A stretch of DNA of 27,953 bases from Candidatus Zhuqueibacterota bacterium. GTDB taxonomy: Bacteria; Zhuqueibacterota; Zhuqueibacteria; Residuimicrobiales; Krinioviventaceae. Both the position numbers and the translations under genes were made by a program. The stretch's first letter is position 1, and the number at the start of each line of letters is the position of its first letter. Shown piece after piece: positions 1 through 9,366 of this stretch. The notes under the pieces are model-generated. The model saw nothing but the letters and a program-made list of their open reading frames with translations. It ran no database searches and was not told where the DNA came from. The DNA lies in contig RQOI01000012.1 of assembly GCA_003854995.1 (NCBI GenBank), forward strand, positions 1 to 27,953. Direction: 5' to 3'.

Positions 1-163
1 CAGTCGCCGTAAAAATCTCCGACTGCCAATTGCCGCATAAATAGAGCACTGTTTCAGATAGAAATCCTCAAAGAATTTGCTTTTTTTTCATCACGCCAAG
101 CACGTGCGGGCTTGGAATTTTCTTTACAAGCGTTTTGTTGAATAAATCCAGTGCGGAAAAGAT

Positions 164-616
164 ATGAAGAAACTATGCATTACAATCTTTACGCTGCTTT
201 ACCTCTCATCTTGCGTCGGCTCTTTCACTGTGCAGCATGACTGCAAAATGAAACCAGCGACGACAGGAGCGAGCGGGCAAACATGCAGCTGTGCGTCAAG
301 CGCCGTGGAAAATGAGAACAGCTCCCGGACAGCGGTTTCGCGGGCGCAATTATGCTGTGATAGGGGCCCTGCAGCGTCTCCAGCTGTTGTTGCAGAGATC
401 CTGTTGCTGACCATGCGTGGGATGTGCTGCACGGACAATGCGGTCTACAGCATCATCGATACGACAACGCTTGTCAAACCGGATGTCAGTTTTGACGCAA
501 CGGACAGCCAAGATCTCTCATTCTATTCAGTTGAAAAACAAAATCATTACCCCCGGAATTCTTCAGCCTATACTCTTCCTCTCGCCAACCACCTGAACTT
601 GCCTCTCCTCATTTGA
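164..616 (+). CDS. Cys-rich putative lipoprotein upstream of copper/silver efflux genes
   Basis: A 150-residue protein that I do not recognise as a named family. The N-terminus has two lysines, a hydrophobic stretch and a lipobox-like LSSC with Cys17, so it is probably exported and lipid-anchored. The mature part is rich in possible soft-metal ligands: Cys27, a C-x-C at 41-43, Cys-Cys pairs at 64-65 and 88-89, plus His25, Met29, Met84 and Met87. It ends in a leucine-rich tail. It lies 138 bases upstream of the cusC-like gene on the same strand. By position and composition it could be a periplasmic Cu(I)/Ag(I)-binding accessory protein, since no cusF gene is seen here; this is inference. The ribosome site is weak (GGAAAAG just before the ATG). 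It could instead be a non-coding leader with a chance reading frame, but the lipobox argues against that. Confidence 0.6.
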   Translation: MKKLCITIFTLLYLSSCVGSFTVQHDCKMKPATTGASGQTCSCASSAVENENSSRTAVSRAQLCCDRGPAASPAVVAEILLLTMRGMCCTDNAVYSIIDTTTLVKPDVSFDATDSQDLSFYSVEKQNHYPRNSSAYTLPLANHLNLPLLI

Positions 617-690
617 TCCAGTTGGGAACAAAGTCCGTTTGAGTGCAATCAGTTCATGATTCGATCTGCTCATCGTTGTAGCTGTCGAGA

Positions 691-718
691 TTGAGGCACG
701 ATTGCTCTGTGTTAAATT
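691..718 (+). promoter_or_regulatory. possible promoter for the cusCBA operon
   Basis: A TTGAGG hexamer (691-696) and a TAAATT hexamer (713-718) are separated by 16 bases. Each matches four of six consensus sigma-70 positions. Transcription would start near 725, giving a roughly 30-base leader before the chosen cusC start at 755. The match is modest and I see no clear metal-regulator palindrome. Confidence 0.3.
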
Positions 719-754
719 TAATGAATGAACATCTATGCAAATGGAGATGAGCAG

Positions 755-2008
755 ATGAAAGTGCATATACTCCTTTTACCCTTAAGTTTTTACCTCTTGT
801 GTGCGTTCCACCAAGTCCATGCAGGATCCAAATGGCTGGACGAATACATCCAAGAGGCCCTGGACTCTAACCGCGAAATTCTCTCAGCCCGATTGGCGAC
901 CAGTGCAGCGCAACAGGAGAACCAGTTATACAGCACTCTTCCAGATCCGACATTCATGATCGAGGGCCGCGCCATTCCTCTCGACCTTCATGTCCGCGAC
1001 ACGCGGGAGCTGATGTTCATGTTCGAACAGATGATCCCTGCCCCTGGAGTATTGAAACGAATGCAAAAGAGCGGCGAGTTTGCTGCGGACATTCAAGCCG
1101 AAATGGGGCGCGCGGTTGAAAACGATATCATGAGCAGGGTCAAGAGCCTCTACTCTCATCTCTATTATGTCGACCAGGCACTAGCGTCGAACAAAAAGCA
1201 TTTGCAGCTCCTGGACGAGATTGAAGAGATTGCCGAGAGCAGCTATATCGTCAATGCGTCAGGCCAGCAGGCTCTTTATCAAATCAGGATAGAAAAAGCT
1301 CGCCTGCAGGCCGATAGCCTGTCGTTGCAGCAGCAGCGCCGCTCAAAACAAGCCGAGATGAATCGGCTGTTGAAACTGCCGCTGGACGGTCACGTGCCGA
1401 CGGATTCAGCTCTGGTCATGCCCAATTTTCCGTTCAAAATCAATGTGGATTCCCTGCTGGAGCTGTCTAATCCTTTTCTGCGAGCGGCAAAAATCGGGAC
1501 TGCCGCCAGTGAAAATGCTGTCATGCTGGCGCGCGCGCGCGGGCTTCCGGCTCTTCAATTGATGGGCGGCTATATGCTGATGAATGACATGGACGACGCC
1601 GTCATGGGAAGAATCAGCGTGACGTTGCCGTTCATGCCCTGGGCAAACGCAGATAGTCGAGCGGCATCTGCGAGATCACAAATTCTGGCGCGGCAGTCAG
1701 CATTGGACTATGAAATCCTTTTGGACAAATTGCGCGTCAAATTCATCACAGCTCAAAACGAGCTCGCCGCGCTACTCAGTCAAATCGATCTCTACAGAAA
1801 TGTAATCCTACCCGCATCTGCGCGCACTGTCCGGCTGTCCGTGGCGGCTTACCAGAGCAACAGCCTGGACTTTATATCGCTCGTGCAGTATGCGAGGCAA
1901 GATCTGCAAAATCAACTCGCGCAAATTGAATTGTCAAGCCAATATCTCCGCACCTGGGCGGAGCTCGAAAATATCATTGGCCAATCCATCAGAGGAGATC
2001 TGGAATGA
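755..2008 (+). CDS. cusC: TolC-family outer-membrane efflux protein (CusC-like)
   Basis: Outer-membrane channel subunit of the tripartite heavy-metal RND exporter encoded with the next two genes. The 417-residue protein begins with a signal peptide ending near VHA-GS. It then shows the long alternating helical, Gln/Ala/Leu-rich segments typical of outer membrane efflux proteins, in two repeats (residues about 25-225 and 235-410). No lipobox cysteine is visible, unlike E. coli CusC. I chose the ATG at 755 over one at 725 because GGAGATG lies at the right distance before it and because the signal peptide then starts the protein. Its stop overlaps the adaptor start (ATGA, 2005-2008), which implies translational coupling. 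The substrate is inferred from the pump, not from this subunit. Confidence 0.88.
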   Translation: MKVHILLLPLSFYLLCAFHQVHAGSKWLDEYIQEALDSNREILSARLATSAAQQENQLYSTLPDPTFMIEGRAIPLDLHVRDTRELMFMFEQMIPAPGVLKRMQKSGEFAADIQAEMGRAVENDIMSRVKSLYSHLYYVDQALASNKKHLQLLDEIEEIAESSYIVNASGQQALYQIRIEKARLQADSLSLQQQRRSKQAEMNRLLKLPLDGHVPTDSALVMPNFPFKINVDSLLELSNPFLRAAKIGTAASENAVMLARARGLPALQLMGGYMLMNDMDDAVMGRISVTLPFMPWANADSRAASARSQILARQSALDYEILLDKLRVKFITAQNELAALLSQIDLYRNVILPASARTVRLSVAAYQSNSLDFISLVQYARQDLQNQLAQIELSSQYLRTWAELENIIGQSIRGDLE

Positions 2009-3723
2009 ACAGGATAAAAAATTTCGCCCGACAGCGGTATCTCTTCATCATCCTTATCGCTCTGGCCTTCATCGCTGGCTATCTGATCAAGCCGACGGCA
2101 CAAGATCAGAATCAACAGTTCGACATTCATGACGACCAGACGGCATGGACCTGTTCCATGCATCCGCAGATCAGGCAGCCGCAGCCGGGCAGATGTCCAA
2201 TCTGCGGCATGGATCTCATTCCCGCCAATCAGCAAAGTGAAGAGCTCGGTGAGCATCAACTCCGTTTGTCCGAGACAGCCATGCATTTGGCCGAGGTTCA
2301 GACTGATATTGTCGTAAGAAAGAGCGTTTCGAAAAACATCACACTGTACGGCAAAATTGAGGTGAATGAAACTTTATTAAAGTCAATGACAGCGCGCGTG
2401 CCAGGCCGTATTGAACGACTCTACGTCGATTACACCGGCGCGATGATCAAAAAAGACGAGCCGCTGCTGGACATCTATAGCCCCGATCTCTACGTCGCCC
2501 AGCAGGAATATCTGAACTCACTTCGCGATCCAGAGTCAGCGCTACTCAAGCAGGAAATCATCCGCAAAAAATTCCATCTATGGGGGATTGCCGATGTACA
2601 GTTGGATGAGATAGAACAACGTGGTTCTGCAGCGGACAGGATGACCCTCTATGCGCCGAACGACGGCATTGTCATGCAGCGACATGCGGTGCTGGGTGCG
2701 TATGTAGACACGGGCGCGCCGCTGTACGATATCGTTGATCTCACAACTGTTTGGATATCACTGAATGTTTATGAAAAGGACATCGCCTCACTCAACCATG
2801 GACAGAAAATAAGATTTTCGCTGGCCGCCTATCCAGGTGCAGTGTACGAAGGCGTCATCAATTTCATTCATCCCGTACTGGATGCGACGACCCGCACGAT
2901 CAAAGTGCGCGCTGTCGCTGATAATGCGGGCAACAAACTCAAACCAGGACTCCTGGTATCGGCGTACGCTGTTGTCGGTTCCCCGCGAACGAGTCTTGTC
3001 ATTCCGGTTTCCGCGCCGCTGCTGACCGGAAAAAGGGCAATTGTTTACGTCGCAGTGCCGGATGAGCGTGGCGTCTTTGCAGGCCGTGAAATCGTGCTCG
3101 GCGATCGCATGGGTGATTATTACATCGTCACATCCGGTCTTGAGGAGGGCGAACGAGTAGTGAGTAACGGCGCCTTCAAGATCGATAGTGAAATGCAGAT
3201 TCAGGCGAAGAAAAGCATGCTGAGCCCAGTCAGCGCGGTGCAAAAAACAGCTGTCTCGAAAGATTTTTCCAACAGCCTGGTCGACATTTTTCTGGCCTAT
3301 TTCGACATTCAACACGCTCTCGCCTACGACCAGTCGGAGCGACTGCCTGAATCCGCTACAAGACTTTTGCAAAAGTTGAAAAAAGTCAATATCAACTCGT
3401 CGGCGTCGCAACCATCGCAGTGGCAGTCGCTCGCCGCCTCGATTGAAAAAGCGACCGCAGGTCTGGTTGCATCGACTGATATTGACAATGCGCGTGTAGA
3501 GTTTCAAAAGCTGTCAGATGCTCTGATACTGACGCTCACGACGTTCGGTGTGCCAGACATCTCCCCGATCATCCACTATCATTGTCCGATGGCCTTCAAT
3601 AATAAAGGCGCCGATTGGTTGAGTCAGAAGGAGCAAGTGGAAAATCCCTATTTTGGCGCAGCCATGTTCCGTTGCGGCTCGCAGGTGAAAACATTTGCCG
3701 GGACACCAGGGGATGAAATATGA
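2005..3723 (+). CDS. cusB: RND periplasmic adaptor with two metal-binding domains (CusB-like)
   Basis: Membrane-fusion subunit linking the inner-membrane pump to the outer-membrane channel. The 572-residue protein has one N-terminal membrane anchor (about 12-28). A heavy-metal-binding domain follows at 48-74 with Cys50, His53, Cys64 and Cys67 (C-x-M-H-P and C-P-I-C-G-M pattern). The barrel-sandwich, lipoyl and beta-barrel regions typical of adaptors occupy about 90-400. The C-terminal region (about 425-560) matches the DUF3347 pattern, with CPMAF at 527-531, NPYFG, and a final M-F-R-C-G ending in Cys557-Gly558. Plain CusB is about 400 residues, so metal-binding modules have been added at both ends, possibly replacing a separate CusF chaperone (inference). 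It overlaps cusC and cusA by four bases each. Confidence 0.9.
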   Translation: MNRIKNFARQRYLFIILIALAFIAGYLIKPTAQDQNQQFDIHDDQTAWTCSMHPQIRQPQPGRCPICGMDLIPANQQSEELGEHQLRLSETAMHLAEVQTDIVVRKSVSKNITLYGKIEVNETLLKSMTARVPGRIERLYVDYTGAMIKKDEPLLDIYSPDLYVAQQEYLNSLRDPESALLKQEIIRKKFHLWGIADVQLDEIEQRGSAADRMTLYAPNDGIVMQRHAVLGAYVDTGAPLYDIVDLTTVWISLNVYEKDIASLNHGQKIRFSLAAYPGAVYEGVINFIHPVLDATTRTIKVRAVADNAGNKLKPGLLVSAYAVVGSPRTSLVIPVSAPLLTGKRAIVYVAVPDERGVFAGREIVLGDRMGDYYIVTSGLEEGERVVSNGAFKIDSEMQIQAKKSMLSPVSAVQKTAVSKDFSNSLVDIFLAYFDIQHALAYDQSERLPESATRLLQKLKKVNINSSASQPSQWQSLAASIEKATAGLVASTDIDNARVEFQKLSDALILTLTTFGVPDISPIIHYHCPMAFNNKGADWLSQKEQVENPYFGAAMFRCGSQVKTFAGTPGDEI

Positions 3724-6700
3724 ACGATCGAGAAAAAAAACCGTCTCTCCTTGACAGGATAATTCTATTTTGCCTGGAGAACAAGCTCGTCCTGTTTCTG
3801 CTGCTGGGCGCGCTCATCTGGTGGGGCTATCTGGTGGCGCCTTTCGACTGGGCCTTTCTCGGCGAACTGCGTCGGCCGCTGCCGGTCGATGCCATTCCCG
3901 ATATCGGCGAAAATCAGCAGATAGTGTTCACCGAGTGGCCAGGACGCTCACCGCAAGACATCGAAGACCAGATAACTTATCCGCTGAACGTCTCGCTGCT
4001 CGGTCTTCCCGGCGTCAAAACGATCCGGAGTTTCTCCATGCTGGGCTTTTCGACGGTCTATGTGATTTTCAAAGATGACATTGACTATTACTGGTCGCGA
4101 TCGCGAATTCTCGAAAAACTGAGCAGCCTGCCCTCCGGCACCCTTCCGGATGGCGTCAAACCGAACCTTGGCCCGGATGCCACAGCCTTGGGACAGGTAT
4201 TCTGGTACACGCTGGAAGGTCGCGACGCTGAAGGACGTGTGACTGGCGGCTGGGATCTGCATGAATTGCGATCCATTCAGGACTTTAACGTCAGATTTGC
4301 CCTGGCAGCGACAGACGGCATCGCGGAGGTGGCGTCTGTCGGTGGCTTTGTCCAGGAATACCAGATTGATGTCCATCCGGACGCGCTGCGATTCTATGGC
4401 GTCACCTTGGAGCAAGTCATCAGCGCAGTTCGGATGTCCAATATCGATGTCGGCGCCCGCACAATTGAATTGAACAATGCACAGTACATCATCCGCGGCG
4501 TCGGATTTGTCAAGTCGATACAGGATATTGAAAACAGCGTCGTCGCCACCATTGACAACTCACCGATTTTCGTGAAAACGGTCGCGAACGTCGGGCGTGG
4601 CCCGGCCTTGCGCAGCGGCGTGCTCGATAAAGAGGGCGCTGAGGCTGTCGGTGGCGTGGTGGTTGTGCGTTATGGCGAAAATCCGCTGGCAGCGATAAAA
4701 AATATAAAACAAAAGATCAACGAGATTCAACCGGGATTGCCAAAAAAGGTGCTCGCGGACGGCGTTGTCAGTCAGGTGACGATCGTGCCGTTTTATGACC
4801 GCACCGGTCTGATTGACGAAACACTCGGCACCCTGGAATCGGCCATTGAGCAGCAGATTCTCATCACGATCATCGTCGTCATTCTGCTGGTCATGCATCT
4901 GAAAAGCTCGTTGCTGATTTCTGGGCTGCTGCCTTTGGCGGTGTTGATGAGCTTTATCGGCATGCAGGCATTCAACGTTGATGCGAACATTGTTGCCCTC
5001 TCGGGCATCGTCATCGCCATTGGGACGATGGTCGATATAGGCATTGTCATAACTGAAAATATCGTCAGACATTTGGCTTCGGCCCCGGATGACAAACCCA
5101 GGGATGTCATCTATCGCGCCGTAAGTCAAGTTGGAGGCGCCGTTCTCACCGCTGTGGGGACAACGGTGATCAGCTTTTTACCTGTTTTCTCACTGCAGGC
5201 AGCAGAGGGCAAGCTCTTCAAACCGCTGGCCTTTACGAAAACATTCGCCCTCATCGCCGCTGCGATCATCTCACTGACAATCATTCCGGTTCTGGCACAC
5301 GTGCTTTTCACCGGTTCTATCAGACGACTAAAGATCAGACGTGCATTTCATTTTGTCCTGGTCCTTGCAAGCGGCGCCCTGATGATAAAAATCAGCATGG
5401 CCATCGGTTTCATCCTTCTGGTGCTATCGCTTTTTGGCCTGTTGAAAACAATAGACAAGAAAAAAATGGACAAAGCCGCTGCTCATCTACGAAACGGCCT
5501 GCGCCTCAAGAGACTGCCGTCGCTCGACGCACTGTCAAATCTCATGCTGGTGCTGGGCGTCATTGTCATCCTCGCGCGCACCTGGCTGCCACTGGGCATC
5601 GAAGGCGGCTCTCTGAAGAACATCCTCTTTGTCGGCCTGGTCGTTTTTATGTTTTATGGTTTTTTCCGCGCCATCATCGCCTTTTATCCAAAAGTGCTGG
5701 CGTGGATCCTCGCCCATAAAAAGACCTTTCTGGCCGCGCCGGTCAGCATCGTCATCCTGGGTCTGCTGATCTGGCTCGGCTTTGATGCATTTTTCGGCAA
5801 GCTGCCAGGGGCCATCCGAACGTTCAAGCCCGTGTCGCTGATGGCGCATGCTTTTCCGGGGATCGGCAAGGAATTCATGCCATCGCTCGATGAAGGTTCC
5901 TTTCTCTTCATGCCGACGACCATGCCGCATGCATCGATCGGTGAGGCGACCGATGTGCTCAGCAAGCAGGACAGGGCGATTGGGGCGCTGCCGGAGATCG
6001 AGTCGGTGGTCGGCAAACTCGGACGGGCGGAAACGCCTCTTGATCCCGCGCCCATTTCCATGTTTGAAACCGTGATAAACTACAAGAGCCAATTCATCGA
6101 CAAAAATCGCCGGCCGCTGCGATTTGCCTTTCGCCCGGACAGCACGGGTCTTGCCCTGGATGCAGCAGGAACGCCGATGCGAGCGCCAGACGGCCTGCCA
6201 TATATGATTCAGGGCGTACATGTACGAGACAAAGACGGGGCGCTGATCCCGGCGCCGCGCGGAAAGCCTTTCCGTAATTGGCGACCGGCGCTCGATCAAA
6301 AGTTGAATCCAGGGCGAGCGCCATGGCCCGGCATCAATACGCCGGATGACATCTGGGACGAGATCGTCAGAGTGACGACGATTCCAGGCACGACCTCTGC
6401 GCCAAAACTGCAGCCCATCGAAACGCGGATTGTGATGCTGCAGAGCGGCATGCGCGCACCCATGGGAGTCAAGGTGAAAGGCCCCTCCCTGGAGAGCATT
6501 GAAAAAACAGCCCTCGATATCGAGCGCTTTCTCAAAGAGGTCCCCAGCATAAATGCCGCAACCGTACAGGCCGACAGGATCGTCGGCATGCCCTATCTGG
6601 AAATCCATATCGACCGCGAAAAGATCGCGCGCTATGGCATTCGTTTGGCGACGGTGCAGAACGTCATCGAAGTGGCCATTGGCGGCCATCCGCTCACACA

Positions 6701-7649
6701 GACTGTTGAAGGTCGAGAGCGCTATCCCATCAGGGTGCGCTATATGCGCGAACTGCGCAACTCGATTGCAGAAATTGAAAATATACTCGTCGCCGCGCCG
6801 GGCGCTCAGATCCCGCTCAAACAGCTGGTCTCAATCGACTATGTACGCGGTCCACAAATGATCCGCAGCGAAGACACATTTCTCACAGCCTATGTCACAT
6901 TTGACAAGCGGCCAGGCCATGCACAAGTCAGTGTCATTCAGCACGCCCAAAACTACCTGGACGACAAAATCAGATCAGGCGAACTGGAAATTCCCTCCAA
7001 CGTGAGCTTTCGCTTCGCCGGCAGCTATGAAAACCAGATCCGTAGTCAGAAAAGATTGAGCCTTGTGCTGCCGATTTCACTGTTCCTCATCTTTATGTTG
7101 ATCTATTTTAACTTTAAGGATGTCACGACAACCTTTTTGATTTTCAGCAGCATCGCGGTCGCCTGGGCTGGCGGCTTTATTCTCATCTGGCTTTATGGTC
7201 AGGAGTGGTTTTTGCGCCTGTCGCTTTTCGGGATCTCTCTGCGCGACCTCTTCCAGCTGCAGACCATCAACCTCAGCGTCGCGGTCTGGATCGGTTTTCT
7301 TGCCCTTTTCGGCATAGCCACAGATGATGGTGTGCTCATAGCCACCTATCTGAAGCAGAGCTTTCGACACAAGCCCGCATCGGTCGAAGAGATCCGCACT
7401 GCGACAGTGGAGGCTGGTCGAAAACGTATTCGGCCGATGATCATGACGACCGCAACGACCATTCTCGCCCTCTTGCCGGTCCTGACATCGACGGGCCGCG
7501 GCTCTGATATCATGATCCCCATGGCTATACCGGTTTTCGGCGGCATGCTCGTCGCCATCATCACCATGTTCGTGGTGCCGGTCCTTTATGCGGCGGTCGC
7601 CGAACAACGGTTACATAAAACGACGCGGAGTTCACGCCAAGATGTTTAG
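3720..7649 (+). CDS. cusA: heavy-metal RND efflux pump, enlarged CusA-like
   Basis: Inner-membrane proton-driven pump exporting Cu(I)/Ag(I). At 1309 residues it is about 260 longer than E. coli CusA (1047). All three substrate methionines of CusA (M573, M623, M672) align by motif with M731 (LFMPTT), M781 (PISMFET) and M906 (RIVML), supporting a monovalent copper/silver substrate. The transmembrane Asp405 equivalent is Asp439 in GTMVDIG. CusA E939 corresponds to Asp1202 in ATDDG, and CusA K984 corresponds to Met in RPMIMT, so the proton relay differs. The extra length falls mainly in two places: about 124 residues between D439 and M731, holding additional hydrophobic helices (about 540-690), and about 76 residues between M781 and M906, in the periplasmic porter region. 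Start and stop are unambiguous; the start overlaps cusB by ATGA. Confidence 0.92.
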   Translation: MNDREKKPSLLDRIILFCLENKLVLFLLLGALIWWGYLVAPFDWAFLGELRRPLPVDAIPDIGENQQIVFTEWPGRSPQDIEDQITYPLNVSLLGLPGVKTIRSFSMLGFSTVYVIFKDDIDYYWSRSRILEKLSSLPSGTLPDGVKPNLGPDATALGQVFWYTLEGRDAEGRVTGGWDLHELRSIQDFNVRFALAATDGIAEVASVGGFVQEYQIDVHPDALRFYGVTLEQVISAVRMSNIDVGARTIELNNAQYIIRGVGFVKSIQDIENSVVATIDNSPIFVKTVANVGRGPALRSGVLDKEGAEAVGGVVVVRYGENPLAAIKNIKQKINEIQPGLPKKVLADGVVSQVTIVPFYDRTGLIDETLGTLESAIEQQILITIIVVILLVMHLKSSLLISGLLPLAVLMSFIGMQAFNVDANIVALSGIVIAIGTMVDIGIVITENIVRHLASAPDDKPRDVIYRAVSQVGGAVLTAVGTTVISFLPVFSLQAAEGKLFKPLAFTKTFALIAAAIISLTIIPVLAHVLFTGSIRRLKIRRAFHFVLVLASGALMIKISMAIGFILLVLSLFGLLKTIDKKKMDKAAAHLRNGLRLKRLPSLDALSNLMLVLGVIVILARTWLPLGIEGGSLKNILFVGLVVFMFYGFFRAIIAFYPKVLAWILAHKKTFLAAPVSIVILGLLIWLGFDAFFGKLPGAIRTFKPVSLMAHAFPGIGKEFMPSLDEGSFLFMPTTMPHASIGEATDVLSKQDRAIGALPEIESVVGKLGRAETPLDPAPISMFETVINYKSQFIDKNRRPLRFAFRPDSTGLALDAAGTPMRAPDGLPYMIQGVHVRDKDGALIPAPRGKPFRNWRPALDQKLNPGRAPWPGINTPDDIWDEIVRVTTIPGTTSAPKLQPIETRIVMLQSGMRAPMGVKVKGPSLESIEKTALDIERFLKEVPSINAATVQADRIVGMPYLEIHIDREKIARYGIRLATVQNVIEVAIGGHPLTQTVEGRERYPIRVRYMRELRNSIAEIENILVAAPGAQIPLKQLVSIDYVRGPQMIRSEDTFLTAYVTFDKRPGHAQVSVIQHAQNYLDDKIRSGELEIPSNVSFRFAGSYENQIRSQKRLSLVLPISLFLIFMLIYFNFKDVTTTFLIFSSIAVAWAGGFILIWLYGQEWFLRLSLFGISLRDLFQLQTINLSVAVWIGFLALFGIATDDGVLIATYLKQSFRHKPASVEEIRTATVEAGRKRIRPMIMTTATTILALLPVLTSTGRGSDIMIPMAIPVFGGMLVAIITMFVVPVLYAAVAEQRLHKTTRSSRQDV

Positions 7650-7712
7650 CGAACAGGACAACCGATTCTCGGCTATTAGCGAAACAGCATCCTCCATTGG
7701 GTGTAATTTTAA

Positions 7713-7741
7713 TTGTAATTATTTAGAAAATTCAATATCTT
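7713..7741 (+). promoter_or_regulatory. possible promoter for the DEAD-box helicase gene
   Basis: In the AT-rich 162-base gap after cusA, TTGTAA (7713-7718) and TATCTT (7736-7741) are spaced by 17 bases; each matches four of six sigma-70 consensus positions. Transcription would begin about 60 bases upstream of the TTG start at 7812. Confidence 0.35.
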
Positions 7742-7811
7742 ATGAATAACGGACTTTACCCCTAAAACTGTGTTCTGATCTACACCACATCTTGAAGAAA
7801 AAGAGGATCCT

Positions 7812-9242
7812 TTGCCGGATACGAATGAAAGCCATTCTCACGACGCGACGATAGAGCAACTGCCCGCGCCGCTGCAAAAGGCCATAGCGCACACGACCTG
7901 GACAGACCTGATGCCGGTGCAGGCGCGCGCCATACCGCATCTGCTCGACGGCCGCGACGCCATGATCCAGGCGCGCACCGGCAGCGGCAAAACAGGCGCC
8001 TTCCTGTTGCCGATGATCATGCTGCTGGATGCAAAAGAAGACCATTGTCAGGCTCTGGTATTGGTGCCCACCCGCGAGCTCGCAAATCAGGTGTGGCAGG
8101 ACAGCCAAATATTGTTCAAAGATACAGAATTTCGCACTGTCGCGGTTTATGGCGGCGTAGGTTATGGCAAACAAACAGACGCCTTGAAAGCGGGCGCGCA
8201 GATCGTCATCGGCACACCCGGCCGCGTGCTGGACCACCTCCTCAAGGGTACATTCTCACTCAACAATTTAAAAATGCTCATTTTTGACGAAGCGGATCGC
8301 ATGCTGTCAATGGGATTTTACCCGGACATGAAAAAAGTGCAAAGGCATCTGCCCAAACGGCGCATCCATACGTGCATGTTTTCCGCTACGTTTCCGATAC
8401 ATGTCCTGAATACGGCGAATGAATTCATCAGCGAACCGACTTTAATTTCTCTGAGCAAAGATCACACGCACGTCACTGAGGTGGAACATCTTTTTTGTGT
8501 GGTCCCGGGCATGGATAAAGATCGGGCGCTGGTGCGGCTCATCGAAATCGAAAATCCGGCTTCAGCGCTCATTTTCTGCAACACAAAATCGCAGGTCCAT
8601 TACGTCAATACGGTGCTGCAGCGATTCGGCTATGATGCCGATGAGCTGAGCTCGGATTTGGCACAGAACAAACGCGAGCAGGTGCTCAAACACATTCGCA
8701 ACGGCACGCTTCGATATCTGGTCGCGACCGACGTCGCGGCGCGCGGCATCGATATCCCGCTGCTGTCACACGTCATTCAATACGAACCGCCGGAGGAATT
8801 CGAGGCCTACATTCACCGCGCCGGCCGCACCGGGCGCGCCGGCGCCGGCGGCGTCGCCATCACCTTAGTCACGACCGTCGAGCGGATACAGCTGGAGCGC
8901 ATCGCCAAACGGTACGCCATCGATATGCAGATTCGAGAGATGCCGACGAACGAAGATGTGCAAAAAATCGTATCAGAGCGCGTCACGTCGCTGCTCGAAG
9001 CTCGTCTGCGCGAGCGCGATCGCCTGCAAACGGAACGCAGTCTGCGATTCGTGCCCCTGGCCAGGAGCCTGGTGGAGAGCGAAGACGAGCTGGCGATCAT
9101 CGCCATGCTGGTCGATGATTTTTATCAAAAGGTGCTGCACCAACCGCTCGTGCAGCCGGAAGAGGCAGAACCGAGGCAAGAAATATCGGCAAAAAGGCCG
9201 CCCCGGCGCCGTAAAGACCGCAGACGCCGCGCAACTGATTGA
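7812..9242 (+). CDS. DEAD-box ATP-dependent RNA helicase
   Basis: ATP-dependent RNA unwinding or remodelling enzyme of the DEAD-box family, 476 residues, probably acting in ribosome assembly or mRNA turnover as its relatives do. Visible motifs in order: Q-motif region (LMPVQARAIP, 35-44), Walker A ARTGSGKT (54-61), PTREL, TPGR, DEAD at 159-162, SAT in FSATF, the ARGIDIP segment and HRAGRTGRAG from His335. The C-terminus is a basic Arg/Lys tail (RRRKDRRRR), likely for RNA contact. The start is a TTG: AAGAGGA lies just before it at good spacing, and the next in-frame Met is inside the Q-motif, so the gene must begin upstream of that. It resembles RhlE/CshA-type helicases, but I would not name a subtype. 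The rho-like gene follows after 124 bases. Confidence 0.93.
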   Translation: MPDTNESHSHDATIEQLPAPLQKAIAHTTWTDLMPVQARAIPHLLDGRDAMIQARTGSGKTGAFLLPMIMLLDAKEDHCQALVLVPTRELANQVWQDSQILFKDTEFRTVAVYGGVGYGKQTDALKAGAQIVIGTPGRVLDHLLKGTFSLNNLKMLIFDEADRMLSMGFYPDMKKVQRHLPKRRIHTCMFSATFPIHVLNTANEFISEPTLISLSKDHTHVTEVEHLFCVVPGMDKDRALVRLIEIENPASALIFCNTKSQVHYVNTVLQRFGYDADELSSDLAQNKREQVLKHIRNGTLRYLVATDVAARGIDIPLLSHVIQYEPPEEFEAYIHRAGRTGRAGAGGVAITLVTTVERIQLERIAKRYAIDMQIREMPTNEDVQKIVSERVTSLLEARLRERDRLQTERSLRFVPLARSLVESEDELAIIAMLVDDFYQKVLHQPLVQPEEAEPRQEISAKRPPRRRKDRRRRATD

Positions 9243-9366
9243 TGAACCACGTGTCGCCTTCCGCTCATACGGAAAAGAATAGCCATGCGCACCATTTGCC
9301 GAGGGAGAATCCCTTTATCAGCCTATTCAAATCATTGCAGCCCCATCTTGTGAGAGCCGGTTTCCA

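Noticed and set aside
96..120. Small hairpin (CCAAGC/GCTTGG) followed by a T-rich stretch upstream of the first gene
   Set aside because: Only six pairs and an interrupted T-run; too weak to call a terminator, and the upstream gene is outside the window.
1531..1545. Alternating CG run in cusC as a possible Z-DNA or slippage site
   Set aside because: Short, in frame and explained by Ala-Arg codons.
2788..3507. A 239-codon reading frame antisense to cusB
   Set aside because: No domain signature, and the plus-strand frame is clearly the adaptor gene.
5535..6689. A 384-codon reading frame antisense to cusA
   Set aside because: Rich in His, Arg and Gln, without domain signatures, and fully covered by the well-supported cusA frame; a typical antisense shadow.
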